DNA of 64,000 bases, taken from NCBI RefSeq assembly GCF_010500925.1, contig NZ_QVMG01000007.1:37068-101067 (forward strand). The letters are read 5' to 3'. The notes beneath the pieces are model-generated. The model saw nothing but the letters and a program-made list of their open reading frames with translations. It was not told where the DNA came from and did not search any database. The translations under genes were made by a program, and so were the position numbers. Numbering within the stretch: position 1 is the first letter of the stretch; every line of letters starts with the position of its first letter. Of this stretch, positions 42,446 to 51,795 are shown piece by piece. The stretch comes from Parabacteroides sp. 52 (GTDB lineage Bacteria > Bacteroidota > Bacteroidia > Bacteroidales > Tannerellaceae).

Positions 42446-43828
42446 TTATTGTTCAAAGTGCACTTTGTCTATCTTATCCCATGCACCACGGGTAAAGTCT
42501 GGAATTTCGACCGGAGCCGATCCATTATCAAGAGAAATCTCTGTTAACGGTATCAGACAGCAAGATTCAGCCAGGTCATATACATCCATATCCAAGGGCA
42601 AACCATTCTGCAGACAGTAGATCATACGGTAGTCCATGATAAAGTCCATACCTCCGTGACCACCTACTTTTTTCGCTTTCTCTTCAATGCCTTTTGCAAT
42701 GGGGTGTTTGTATTTCTCCATCAGTGCCTTGCGGGTTTCGTCAGAAACGAAGCGGTGCGCGTTTAGGTCTTCGTGATTAGGAACACCTTCCGAATCCACA
42801 TTGTCAGCGTTCAAAGCAAATCCTTGTACCGGATATTTATTGGCAAAACCTTTGGTTCCCGACAATTGAAATTCGCGGCTGTAAGGACGAGGAGAAGTCA
42901 CATCGTGCTGAATCAGGATTGATTTACCTTTTTCTGTACGAATCATGGTCATCGTATGATCACCATTACGGAAATCTGTTACTTCTTCACCTGTTTTTTC
43001 TTTGATATAAGCCGGGTTACCTACTGCTTTCGTGTCAACAGAAACCAGGTAATTCATTTTATCTCCGCGGTGGATATTCATAGCCAAAGTAACAGGCAAC
43101 AATCCATGGGTCGGATATACATCGCCGCGATGTTTGCGGTTGAAGTCCATACGCCAGTTTTCCCAATAAGAGCCCCAGAACTGTTGTAGCCCGTGAATAT
43201 AAGCTCCTTCTCCATGTAACACTTCACCAAACACACCTTGTTGAGCCATATTCAAACTGGTCAGTTCGAAAAAGTCATACACACAGTTTTCCAACTGCAT
43301 ACAATGTTTACGGGTTTGTTCTGAGGTATTGATCAGATCCCAGATTTCTTGCATGCTCATAGCCGAAGGTACTTCGATAGCAACATGTTTGCCATCTTTC
43401 ATAGCCTGCACACCGATCAGGGCATGACTTTGCCAATCTGTAGCGACATAGATCAAATCGACATTCGGCAAAGCTGTAACCTTACGCCATACTTCTGTAT
43501 CGCCATAAAATTCTTTGGCTTGGGCTTTTCCGTATTTTTCAGTCAATGTTTTATTTACTTTTTCCACCTGCTCCTTGCGAACATCACATAAAGCAACAAT
43601 TTCAACACCATCAATCTGTGCCATCCGATAAACCGCACCCGGTCCACGCATACCCAAACCAATGAAAGCAACACGTACTGTAGGGATAGGATCTGTTTTT
43701 AGTTTCAACACATCCGTCTGACCTGCCGGACGGACAGGCACTGGAGTTTTAATCATTTGACCTGCTACATGCGTACTAACAAAAAGCAGACAGGCCATCA
43801 AAGAAAAGATCAAAGATTTAGTTCTCAT
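42446..43828 (-). CDS. GH109 family alpha-N-acetylgalactosaminidase-like protein (Gfo/Idh/MocA fold)
   Basis: Exported NAD-dependent glycosidase-type protein of 460 residues. Signal peptide MRTKSLIFSLMACLLFVSTHVAGQ. The Rossmann part has VRVAFIGLGMRGPGAVYRMAQIDGVEIVALCD; CVYDFFELTSLNMAQQGVFGEVLHGEGAYIH and HRGDVYPTHGLLPVTLAMNIHRGDKM follow, with the late GGHGGMDFIMDYRMI. This is the pattern and length of GH109, whose known members remove terminal alpha-GalNAc (blood group A and mucin) by an NAD-mediated mechanism. It lies next to a GH20 gene and the PUL 2 genes, which supports a host-glycan role. Confidence 0.9.
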   Translation of the reverse strand: MRTKSLIFSLMACLLFVSTHVAGQMIKTPVPVRPAGQTDVLKLKTDPIPTVRVAFIGLGMRGPGAVYRMAQIDGVEIVALCDVRKEQVEKVNKTLTEKYGKAQAKEFYGDTEVWRKVTALPNVDLIYVATDWQSHALIGVQAMKDGKHVAIEVPSAMSMQEIWDLINTSEQTRKHCMQLENCVYDFFELTSLNMAQQGVFGEVLHGEGAYIHGLQQFWGSYWENWRMDFNRKHRGDVYPTHGLLPVTLAMNIHRGDKMNYLVSVDTKAVGNPAYIKEKTGEEVTDFRNGDHTMTMIRTEKGKSILIQHDVTSPRPYSREFQLSGTKGFANKYPVQGFALNADNVDSEGVPNHEDLNAHRFVSDETRKALMEKYKHPIAKGIEEKAKKVGGHGGMDFIMDYRMIYCLQNGLPLDMDVYDLAESCCLIPLTEISLDNGSAPVEIPDFTRGAWDKIDKVHFEQ

Positions 43829-43852
43829 AAATAATTCGATTTTAATTTATAT

Positions 43853-43867
43853 AATAACAATGTTATT
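43853..43867. promoter_or_regulatory. Palindromic operator-like site in the GH109 leader
   Basis: A perfect 7+1+7 palindrome (AATAACA, A, TGTTATT) about 30 bp downstream of the expected transcription start and 24 bp before the ATG. A second inverted repeat (TTCTTG and CAAGAA) lies just upstream at about 43866-43887. Confidence 0.45.
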
Positions 43868-43903
43868 CTTGTATACAAACACAAGAAGAGTTTTTTCTGT
43901 TTA

Positions 43904-43911
43904 CAAAAATA
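43904..43911 (-). promoter_or_regulatory. -7 promoter element of the GH109 gene
   Basis: TATTTTTG on the minus strand, 75 bp upstream of the ATG at 43828. Confidence 0.55.
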
Positions 43912-44048
43912 GATAAAATTTGATAGTCAATGAAGCAAAAATGTACTATTTGCACATACAATTATCTCTAATTTCATTTTTTATCTATTTTTTACGAAAA
44001 AGAGTATCTTCTTCTTTCTACCGGAATTTTACCCTCTGTTTTTTTCAA

Positions 44049-45656
44049 TCATTGTTCCTGTACGGGACCATATATAATGCCTTTTTTATCCCATACAGGC
44101 AAAAAGGAATACAAGGCATTGACAAAGCGGTTATAATCTTTCTTTTCCGGCAAGGTCCATCCGCACTCCGCATAAGCGGCTATTCGCGGATACACCTTTT
44201 CCTGCATACTTTCCACAGTAGGTATAAACTCTCCCCACATCTGACACCCCAATCCCAAAACCTGCTTCTGTTGCTGGGAAGTCAACCCTTCCGGAGTCGG
44301 ATTAAAATGATAGGCTTTTTCCAAAGGAATCGATTTATACGAATAATCCAGATAGGTAAATATATGATACGAATTCACAACGTTATATCCCTGTTCGAGT
44401 GTTTGTTTGATTAATTTCGGATCGCCTTTCCAGAAATGCACGATCGCTTCCGGATTCAGCTTTTGCTCCCCTTGCGTATCTTCATCTGACTGGTATTCGT
44501 GCAACTGTTGCCCGGTGATCTCATTCCATCCCATCATCCGGCGATTTTTAGTAGCCAGGAGATGGGAGATCTTATTGGTAAAAAAGACCTGTAACTCAGC
44601 CGGTGTCTTTAAACCCTGTTCTTTCATATATTTTTTTATCACAGGCGAGGCTTTCCATTCATCGTATTTCACCTCATCTCCTCCGATATGAAATACAGGC
44701 GCCGGAAAAAGAGCAATAACCTCATCTATCACATCTTCCAAAAACTGCATGACCTTGGGATCGGCTACATGAAAAACATTATAATGTACACCAAATTGCC
44801 CCGGCACCTTTATTTCTTTTCCGCTCGCTCCTAACCAGGGATAAGCAGCTATGGCAGCGCTGGCATGTCCAGGCATACTGATTTCAGGCACAACAGTAAT
44901 TCCACGCTCGGCAGCATAGGCCACCACTTCTTTAATTTCTTCTTGTGTATAAAAACCGCCATGTGGTTTGCCATCGTACACATTGCTATGGAAATGATGG
45001 ATCTCGGAAGAGTCGCGATAGGCTCCTACTTCTGTCAATCGGGGATACTTCTTTATCTCTATACGCCATCCCTGATCGTTGGTCAAATGCCAATGAAAAG
45101 TATTTAATTTCAGGCGCGCCATTTCGTCTAAAAGATCAAAGACGACTACTTTCCCTTTAAAATAACGCCCTTCATCCAACATGAATGCTCGCCAACTATA
45201 ATAAGGTGAATCGGTTATCGTACCGGTTTGAACCAAGTATTTCCCCTCTTCTTCGCGCACCAACTGACGAAGTGTTTGTATACCATGAAGTATTCCCACA
45301 GAAGTAGCGGCTTTAATTGTAATACGTTTGCGACTGACATCTAAGACATAAGCTTCCGGCTGCTCCGGCATAAGTGTTTTGTCCAAAGCCAGAACGATCG
45401 CACCTTTACTTCCGCCTTCTTTCAGAAGGGGCTGCATTTGAAAATCTTCCGTTAACCAATGGCTAAGCATTACCGCTTCGGAAGCCAGACTGTGATTGAA
45501 AGCAATAGAAGGGGTATGCCCCAAAGACAAATTCCCATTCGCATAAACAATTGCTTGCGGTTCGGGAATCACACTGTATTCCACAACGGGAGTTGAAGGA
45601 TTACACCCCATAAAAAGAAGGATAATCCAAAGAAGGATGAGTTTTTTTTGTATCAT
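44049..45656 (-). CDS. GH20 beta-N-acetylhexosaminidase (lipoprotein)
   Basis: Removes terminal beta-GlcNAc or beta-GalNAc from glycans. It has 535 residues. The signal peptide MIQKKLILLWIILLFMGC ends in a lipobox, so it is probably anchored. The GH20 N-terminal domain is about 25-150 (VEYSVIPEPQAIVYANGNLSL), then the catalytic barrel with YYSWRAFMLDEGRYFKG, NTFHWHLTNDQGWRIEIKKYP, PEISMPGHASAA, and the catalytic Asp-Glu pair in HIGGDEVKYDEWK (about 327-328), then GCQMWGE. Its neighbours are GH109 and PUL 2 downstream and mutL upstream. Confidence 0.96.
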   Translation of the reverse strand: MIQKKLILLWIILLFMGCNPSTPVVEYSVIPEPQAIVYANGNLSLGHTPSIAFNHSLASEAVMLSHWLTEDFQMQPLLKEGGSKGAIVLALDKTLMPEQPEAYVLDVSRKRITIKAATSVGILHGIQTLRQLVREEEGKYLVQTGTITDSPYYSWRAFMLDEGRYFKGKVVVFDLLDEMARLKLNTFHWHLTNDQGWRIEIKKYPRLTEVGAYRDSSEIHHFHSNVYDGKPHGGFYTQEEIKEVVAYAAERGITVVPEISMPGHASAAIAAYPWLGASGKEIKVPGQFGVHYNVFHVADPKVMQFLEDVIDEVIALFPAPVFHIGGDEVKYDEWKASPVIKKYMKEQGLKTPAELQVFFTNKISHLLATKNRRMMGWNEITGQQLHEYQSDEDTQGEQKLNPEAIVHFWKGDPKLIKQTLEQGYNVVNSYHIFTYLDYSYKSIPLEKAYHFNPTPEGLTSQQQKQVLGLGCQMWGEFIPTVESMQEKVYPRIAAYAECGWTLPEKKDYNRFVNALYSFLPVWDKKGIIYGPVQEQ

Positions 45657-45749
45657 GATCTATTGATTAAAGTTATACACGGGCAAAGATAATTATTTAG
45701 CAATAACTATGCCTGCATCCGTCAATAGAACATCGATGGGATGAAAGGA

Positions 45750-47597
45750 TTACTTAAATCGTTTTTCCAATTCATCCTCCGTTAAAAGAGAAAGAATTGT
45801 TTTTCCATCCGGGGTCAGATGAGAATCGGAACTGGAAAAAACGGAGGCTATCAGGTGTTCACGTTCTTCGGGAGAGAGTGGTTTACCGGGACGTATAGCG
45901 GTGGCCTTTGCCAGGGAAAGGGCTAATGTATGACAAATCTCTTCATGCACTTCACAACCGGTCTCAATAGCGTGCCCCACCATCTCTTTTAACAGAAGGA
46001 CTGGATTCTGATTCTCTACTCCGGCAGGCAGACCGTTAATGGCATAACTTCCTCTTCCCAGGTCACTCAAATCGAAACCGATATAACGGAGGTCTTCCAA
46101 TAGAACCGGTACAACTGCCGACTCTGCTGGAGTAAACTCTATTATTTCCGGGAATAATATTTGCTGAGAGACACCCTGCCGTTGCCGGATATGGGAGATA
46201 TACTGATCGTATAAAACACGTACATGCGCCCGATGTTGATCAATCAGGACAAGGCCGGACTTCAGAGAGGTTAGGATATATTTCCCTTTGTATTGATAAG
46301 AATGGGTTTGTTCTTCTGCAAACAATTTATCAACGGTCTCCAATGCATCCATAGGGGTCTTCGGCAATTCTTCAATCGCTGGCACAATAGCCGGGCTTTC
46401 CGAATCAATAATTGAGTCATCTTCAAAGCCTTTATAGAGCTTTGACCAATCGAACTCCGGTCGTTTGTAACTACCGGAAGAACGAAAAGGATTGTACCCA
46501 TTATCCACCTGCACAGTAGGAGGCGAATAGGTGGTCGTCTCTTTTGTCGGATTATATACAGGAATATCAATGGCATCTTCCTGATTAAAATCAATGGTAG
46601 GAATGGCACTTGACTTAGCCAGAGCTTCCCGCACGGCTGCCATGACAATCTGCCATATAGGCTGTTCGTTTTCAAACTTTATCTCCGTCTTGGTCGGATG
46701 AATATTCACATCAATAGAGGACGGATCCAGCGTAAAATAAATAAAATAATTCGGCATCTCCCCTACAGGTATCAATTGATCATAGGCCTGCATAACCGCC
46801 TTATGAAAATAAGGGTGACGCATATAACGCCCATTTACAAAGAAATACTGCAACGCCCCTCGTTTGCGGGTCGTATCCGGGCGACCGACAAAACCGGATA
46901 TCGTCGCCAAAGAGCTCTGTACCTCTATCGATAAGAGTTTCTGATTCAGATTTTTCCCGAATACATCTATTATCCGTTGCCGTCCACCGGAGATTGGCAA
47001 ATTAAGTATTTCAACATCTTGATGAAACAGAGACATTGCTACTTCCGGATTGACCAACGCAATGCGTTCAAACTCTTGCACGATATGCCGGAACTCTGTC
47101 TCATTTGCCTTTAGGAATTTGCGTCGGGCAGGTACATTAAAGAATAGATTCTTAACAGAAAAGATACTTCCTTCTACACAAGCATCACAGGTAGAATCTT
47201 CCACCACAGAGCCGACTATAGACAAACGTGTCCCCAAGTCCGCCCCTTGCATACGTGTGCGTAAATCCACATGAGCAACAGCCGCTATAGAAGCCAAAGC
47301 TTCACCGCGGAAACCCATCGTACGCAAGGAAAACAAATCTTCGGCAGAAGTAATTTTGGAAGTAGCATGACGTTCAAATGCCATACGAGCATCTGTCTCC
47401 GACATGCCTTTGCCATTGTCTATTACCTGAATCAACGTCCTGCCGGCGTCTTTCACATTCACACGGATTTGCGATGCTCCGGCATCAATAGCATTCTCCA
47501 CCAATTCTTTGACGACTGAGGCTGGACGTTGTATGACCTCCCCAGCCGCAATCTGATTGGCTATACTATCAGGAAGTAAATGGATTATATCACTCAT
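45750..47597 (-). CDS. mutL: DNA mismatch repair protein MutL
   Basis: Mismatch-repair ATPase that links MutS recognition to strand removal, 615 residues. GHKL ATPase motifs: [47 protein letters not shown]. The C-terminal dimerisation domain follows a variable linker. The endonuclease motif DQHA-x2-E-x4-E of many MutL proteins appears as [12 protein letters not shown] (about residue 450), lacking the Glu positions, so intrinsic nicking is doubtful. The start overlaps the stop of the upstream small gene by 4 bp (ATGA), implying translational coupling. Confidence 0.96.
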   Translation of the reverse strand: MSDIIHLLPDSIANQIAAGEVIQRPASVVKELVENAIDAGASQIRVNVKDAGRTLIQVIDNGKGMSETDARMAFERHATSKITSAEDLFSLRTMGFRGEALASIAAVAHVDLRTRMQGADLGTRLSIVGSVVEDSTCDACVEGSIFSVKNLFFNVPARRKFLKANETEFRHIVQEFERIALVNPEVAMSLFHQDVEILNLPISGGRQRIIDVFGKNLNQKLLSIEVQSSLATISGFVGRPDTTRKRGALQYFFVNGRYMRHPYFHKAVMQAYDQLIPVGEMPNYFIYFTLDPSSIDVNIHPTKTEIKFENEQPIWQIVMAAVREALAKSSAIPTIDFNQEDAIDIPVYNPTKETTTYSPPTVQVDNGYNPFRSSGSYKRPEFDWSKLYKGFEDDSIIDSESPAIVPAIEELPKTPMDALETVDKLFAEEQTHSYQYKGKYILTSLKSGLVLIDQHRAHVRVLYDQYISHIRQRQGVSQQILFPEIIEFTPAESAVVPVLLEDLRYIGFDLSDLGRGSYAINGLPAGVENQNPVLLLKEMVGHAIETGCEVHEEICHTLALSLAKATAIRPGKPLSPEEREHLIASVFSSSDSHLTPDGKTILSLLTEDELEKRFK

Positions 47598-47899
47598 TTA
47601 AAGAAGAAAACCCAAAGGATAACACTTAACAAGGCTAGGATAACGAGCAATGTCATATTCTTGTATGTACGGGAACGGGGATCATACCCTCTGGCTCTAC
47701 TTCTTTTCAGATGGGTAGTACCTTCTACAAAGGAGCCTTTTATCTGGGGTTTATAATCCTCCAAAGGTTCTTCCATCCCTAACTCACGCCGGATACGTCG
47801 TTCGCGATCTTCCAAATCCTCTTTACGTGGATCCCAGTAGATCGGCTTATGTCCATACTGACGTGGTTTACGTACATTATAAAATGAAAATAGTGCCAT
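47594..47899 (-). CDS. Small conserved membrane protein upstream of mutL
   Basis: A 101-residue protein of unknown function. The N-terminal 75 residues are strongly charged ([24 protein letters not shown]), and one membrane segment ends the protein ([20 protein letters not shown]), so it is probably tail-anchored in the inner membrane with the charged part in the cytoplasm. It overlaps mutL by 4 bp and follows the OstA-like gene by 29 bp. Conserved order with these genes is expected in Bacteroidales, but I cannot name a family with certainty. Confidence 0.85.
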   Translation of the reverse strand: MALFSFYNVRKPRQYGHKPIYWDPRKEDLEDRERRIRRELGMEEPLEDYKPQIKGSFVEGTTHLKRSRARGYDPRSRTYKNMTLLVILALLSVILWVFFFK

Positions 47900-47928
47900 A
47901 ATTATACCTAATAAAATGAATATATCTG

Positions 47929-49545
47929 CTAATGTACAAATTTATTATTTCTCTTCGGAGCTTCTTGTACATTTCTTTTTACCACCTGGTAAATATCGTC
48001 CTTATTCTGGGGACGAATATAATCAAACCAATAAAAGTCTTTCAAGGTTTTCTGTTCCGGTTTGAGATCTGGAATGGGTGTCATAGTTCCTTGAGGACTG
48101 GGCCATATTTTCAGTTTTTCCAGTTTATTATCCTTTACCCATATCGAGAGGAAACCACTTTTGGTCTCATTCAACCCCACCATAGCACCATCTCCCTCTA
48201 ACGGATAAAAAAGAGATTCCGCATTTCCCTCTACATCAATCTGCTTCACTTGCTTTCCTTCAAAATAGGCTTTCAGGTCGTTCCCTTTCAATTGATTATA
48301 ATAAGAGGTATCAACAAATTGCACCGCAAAAGCAAATTGTTTTACATGCGCATAATCAATCGTACTATCATTCATATGAATAAGAATCGTGTCACCGTAT
48401 ATCTGATAGGAGTCATTCCATAGAATAGGATCGTCATACATATATAACACCGAATCTTTGGTATTGAACAACATAGAGTCGCATACTCCCTGCATATCGA
48501 TTCGATAAAAACGTACACCATGGAAAGCTTTTATCTCACGGTAAGTAGAATCTACTGTTTGCATTTGCAGGGTATCACTATGCAGATAAAGGGTGTCTCC
48601 CTGGCTATATTCCATCACACGGGCACTGTCTGTTGCCAAGGCGAACTCAGTCTTCTCATTATAAAAACCATATTGTCCCTCCAGAATGATGTGTTGAGCT
48701 GTGTCCTGCAGAAACATATTTCCGAAGATCTCCCCGAAGCCAGCCGCCTGATCATAAAGAATAGAATCCCCTATCATCATTTTATCCCCCGAGTAAACCC
48801 GCGAACGATCCAGCAGCAACGAGGTATTACCCACTGTATCATACCACCCCCGGGTAGTATGTATAGTACCGCTATCCGATTCTATCACAGAGGGTCCCAG
48901 GATAATAGCCAACTTCGTATCTGTATAATAATGAAGTGTGTCTGAGTGAAGTACAAAATTAGGATTTACCAACTGCACGCTATCATTAAATATAGCCAGT
49001 TTATTTGCCGGTGAATATTGTCCATAATAAGAAGAAAGTTCGTTTTCTTCATCCACAATTAATCCCCCTTCAAAATAATAACCTACATCCGCCAGCCTGT
49101 CGTAATTCAAACTATCGGTAAAAAGAGTTACCTGCTTGTTCTCCATCCGCACATTCTCACGCAAATAGGCCATTTGCGTATTACCGTCATAAAAAAGATA
49201 ATTGCCATAAACAAACAATGTATCACCCTGCTCCATCCGCACATTACTAAAGGCTTCTAAAGAATTAGCCACTTCATTAAAATAAGCGGAGTCACAATAC
49301 ATATAGGAGCTATCATGACGGAAAATAACATTCCCCATCAATATCTGAATATTCGGATGCAATTTTTGGTCATGCAAAAGAGAATCCGCCCCTTCTACAT
49401 ATATATAAGTGGTGGTGGCAGCACTATCCGGGGATGTTAACGATTGTCTTTCCTGAGGTGAAATAACAGAAGTACTTGTCCGTGCAAAAACACAAACCAA
49501 GAATAAAGATAAGATGCCTACAAAAAAGAATAGTTTTCTTTTCAT
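47929..49545 (-). CDS. OstA/LptA-like envelope protein
   Basis: Probable periplasmic component of lipopolysaccharide transport, about 538 residues from ATG 49545. Signal peptide MKRKLFFFVGILSLFLVCVFA. The remainder is a repetitive beta pattern of short strands (HPNIQILMGNVIFRHDSSYMYCDSAYFNEVANSLEAFSNVRMEQGDTLFVYGNYLFYDGNTQMAYLRENVRMEN), the beta-jellyroll repeat of the LptA/OstA family, much longer than E. coli LptA. Its start codon overlaps the surA stop (ATGA), so the two are translated together. Direct role in LPS transport is inferred from the fold. Confidence 0.88.
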   Translation of the reverse strand: MKRKLFFFVGILSLFLVCVFARTSTSVISPQERQSLTSPDSAATTTYIYVEGADSLLHDQKLHPNIQILMGNVIFRHDSSYMYCDSAYFNEVANSLEAFSNVRMEQGDTLFVYGNYLFYDGNTQMAYLRENVRMENKQVTLFTDSLNYDRLADVGYYFEGGLIVDEENELSSYYGQYSPANKLAIFNDSVQLVNPNFVLHSDTLHYYTDTKLAIILGPSVIESDSGTIHTTRGWYDTVGNTSLLLDRSRVYSGDKMMIGDSILYDQAAGFGEIFGNMFLQDTAQHIILEGQYGFYNEKTEFALATDSARVMEYSQGDTLYLHSDTLQMQTVDSTYREIKAFHGVRFYRIDMQGVCDSMLFNTKDSVLYMYDDPILWNDSYQIYGDTILIHMNDSTIDYAHVKQFAFAVQFVDTSYYNQLKGNDLKAYFEGKQVKQIDVEGNAESLFYPLEGDGAMVGLNETKSGFLSIWVKDNKLEKLKIWPSPQGTMTPIPDLKPEQKTLKDFYWFDYIRPQNKDDIYQVVKRNVQEAPKRNNKFVH

Positions 49546-50918
49546 TCCTTCACCCAACCCGGATATTTAAAGTCGCAATTCCTCCATCCGTCACTGATGC
49601 GGATATAAGTCGTTTTTTGCTTCTTTAACACCCAGTCGTTTAATAATTCTTCTCTTTTCTTTTCTTCAACAATAGCCTTCAAAGCCTGATAGTCATCAGC
49701 CATATTGGCCTTATGCTGCAATGTACGTGCTTTCAGTTTGACGATAGCAACCACATCCTTTTGTTCTTTTGTCTTCATTCTGAAAGGCTTGGAAATATCT
49801 CCTACTTCCAACTCATTCACCACCTTCCCTATTTCTTGCGGAAGCTCTTGCATTTCGAACCGGGGAGTTCCATAGTACTCACTCTGCATCTCCTGGTTTA
49901 CCATCAATCCTTTATTGTTTCGGCTATTCTTGTCATAAGAAATAAACGTGGCCGCTTCTTCAAAAGAAAACTTATTATCTTTCAAATCATTGTACAAGGA
50001 ATCCAATTTAGCACTCGCTTCTTTCAGTTCTTTTTCTGATACTTTCGGGCGCAACAATATATGACGTACATTTATACGATCTCCCCGCTTCTCTATTAAT
50101 TGAATAATATGATATCCATATTCTGTCTGTACAATCTGAGAAACGCGGTTCGGGTCATTCAGATTGAAAGCCACATTCGCAAATTCAGGGAGTAAATCTG
50201 TTTTACTGAGAAAGCCCATTTCTCCTCCTTGCAAAGCCGATCCGGGATCTTCCGAATAGAAACGAGCCAAAGTAGAGAACTTACTTTTCCCGGAAGTGAT
50301 TTCTTCCGTAAATTCACGCAAGCGGGCTTTTATCGCATCCGTTTCTTCGAATGGTATTTTGGGTTCAAGGGTTACAATCTGCACCTCCACGGTTGTTGGA
50401 ATTGTCGGTAGACTATCTTTGGAGAATTGGTTATAATATTTACGTACATCAGAGGGGGTCAGCTTAATCTCACCCACCAATTTTCTTTTCATATCCTGCA
50501 CGACCATCTGCTCTCTTTCCGTCTCTTTTCTTTCTTCTTTGATCTGCGAATACTTCTTGCCAAAGTATTCTTCCAGTTTTTCCCGAGAACCGATCTGGTT
50601 CACCGCGTAATTCATCCATCGGTCTACACTTTGAATAACTGAATTTTCATTCACTTCAATACTATCTATCCTTGCCTGATTCAGGTAAAGCTTCTGTACG
50701 GCCAACTGTTCGGGGATGAAACAATAAGGATCGCCTTCAAAACGAATACCATCATTTTGCATATACAACCTTTGCGATTCTATATCGGAAAGCAGAATAG
50801 CATCATCTCCCACCACCCACACAACTTCATCAATCACATTACTCTGGCTCTGCGCCATCACAGCACAAGCACAAAAGGTCAGAAATAATACTTGCAAGAC
50901 TTTTTTCATCATATCCAT
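49542..50918 (-). CDS. surA: SurA-type periplasmic peptidyl-prolyl isomerase/chaperone
   Basis: Periplasmic chaperone for outer-membrane proteins, 458 residues. Signal peptide MMKKVLQVLFLTFCACAVMAQ (a start at 50912 is also possible). SurA N-terminal chaperone region VIDEVVWVVGDDAILLSDIE; two parvulin domains about 175-280 (VQIVTLEPKIP..., ARFYSEDPGSALQGGEMGFLSKTDLLPEFANVAFNLNDPNRVSQIVQTEYGYHIIQLIEKRGDRINVRHILLRPK) and a second about 290-385. It lies 13 bp after the lipoprotein gene and overlaps the OstA-like gene. Confidence 0.94.
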   Translation of the reverse strand: MDMMKKVLQVLFLTFCACAVMAQSQSNVIDEVVWVVGDDAILLSDIESQRLYMQNDGIRFEGDPYCFIPEQLAVQKLYLNQARIDSIEVNENSVIQSVDRWMNYAVNQIGSREKLEEYFGKKYSQIKEERKETEREQMVVQDMKRKLVGEIKLTPSDVRKYYNQFSKDSLPTIPTTVEVQIVTLEPKIPFEETDAIKARLREFTEEITSGKSKFSTLARFYSEDPGSALQGGEMGFLSKTDLLPEFANVAFNLNDPNRVSQIVQTEYGYHIIQLIEKRGDRINVRHILLRPKVSEKELKEASAKLDSLYNDLKDNKFSFEEAATFISYDKNSRNNKGLMVNQEMQSEYYGTPRFEMQELPQEIGKVVNELEVGDISKPFRMKTKEQKDVVAIVKLKARTLQHKANMADDYQALKAIVEEKKREELLNDWVLKKQKTTYIRISDGWRNCDFKYPGWVKE

Positions 50919-50931
50919 TCTTTATCTAAAA

Positions 50932-51786
50932 TCACGGCTCTAAAAGCACAACAGCTTTACCACGCCGGATCGCATCATTATATAATTCGTTCTCAAATTT
51001 CTTTAAAAAATCCACCTTTTGCTGGTTGATAAGGATCTCTATTATCTGCGCATTGGCATAATCATAAGGAGCCACATTGCCTGAAGGTATATATTCACTG
51101 ATATTCAATAAATAATAAAAGCTACTATCAGCCACTTCTATCTGTTTATTAGCCTTCAAAAAAGCCTTACCATCAGGGATACGCATAGGTATATTCTCGA
51201 CAATTTCATCAAAATCCACCCAGCGGTCGTAAAAGTAGTCATAAATTACAGCATTTTGCACACTATATTTCTCAATTTTTTCTAAAGCATCCTCAGATTG
51301 TTGTTTATACCAGCTTTTTACATCGTGAAGACCCGGTGCATCCGCCGGTATTTTCAGGAAAAGTCCTTTTATCAGGTTTTTATCTAAAATGAACTTCTTT
51401 TGGTTTTCTTCATAATAGTTCAATTTATCACTCTCGTGGATATTCCCGGACAATCTTTCTTTCAATAAACGTTCCTGGTACCGATAACGCACCAAAGAAT
51501 GACGATAATCATCCACCAACTTATTGATTTCTGCTTTCTCATCACTCAGGTTACGCAAGGCGACATCATACACCAAGGCGTCTTTGATCCATTTCTTTAC
51601 AATACTCTCTATCATAAACAAGCTATCGGAAGAAGAAATCCCCCGTGGAATCATAGCCATGACTTCAGACCGCTTCAGTTGTCGTTCATCGACCTTTGCC
51701 AATATATCAGAATTATCGGAGGTAGGCGTTCCTTTACAGGCGCCCAAAAAGAATAAAGATAAAATGAATAATACGTTTATCTTCAT
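50932..51786 (-). CDS. SurA-like lipoprotein without a recognisable parvulin domain
   Basis: A 284-residue lipoprotein. Signal peptide MKINVLFILSLFFLGAC ends in lipobox GAC. The helical N-terminal half (ILAKVDERQLKRSEVMAMIPRG, IVKKWIKDALVYDVALRNLSD) resembles the SurA chaperone domain, but I see no parvulin core, so it is probably a chaperone-only member. It sits between two full PpiC/SurA genes (9 bp and 13 bp gaps) in one operon, suggesting they work as a set on outer-membrane protein assembly. Confidence 0.85.
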   Translation of the reverse strand: MKINVLFILSLFFLGACKGTPTSDNSDILAKVDERQLKRSEVMAMIPRGISSSDSLFMIESIVKKWIKDALVYDVALRNLSDEKAEINKLVDDYRHSLVRYRYQERLLKERLSGNIHESDKLNYYEENQKKFILDKNLIKGLFLKIPADAPGLHDVKSWYKQQSEDALEKIEKYSVQNAVIYDYFYDRWVDFDEIVENIPMRIPDGKAFLKANKQIEVADSSFYYLLNISEYIPSGNVAPYDYANAQIIEILINQQKVDFLKKFENELYNDAIRRGKAVVLLEP

Positions 51787-51795
51787 AAAAGAGGA

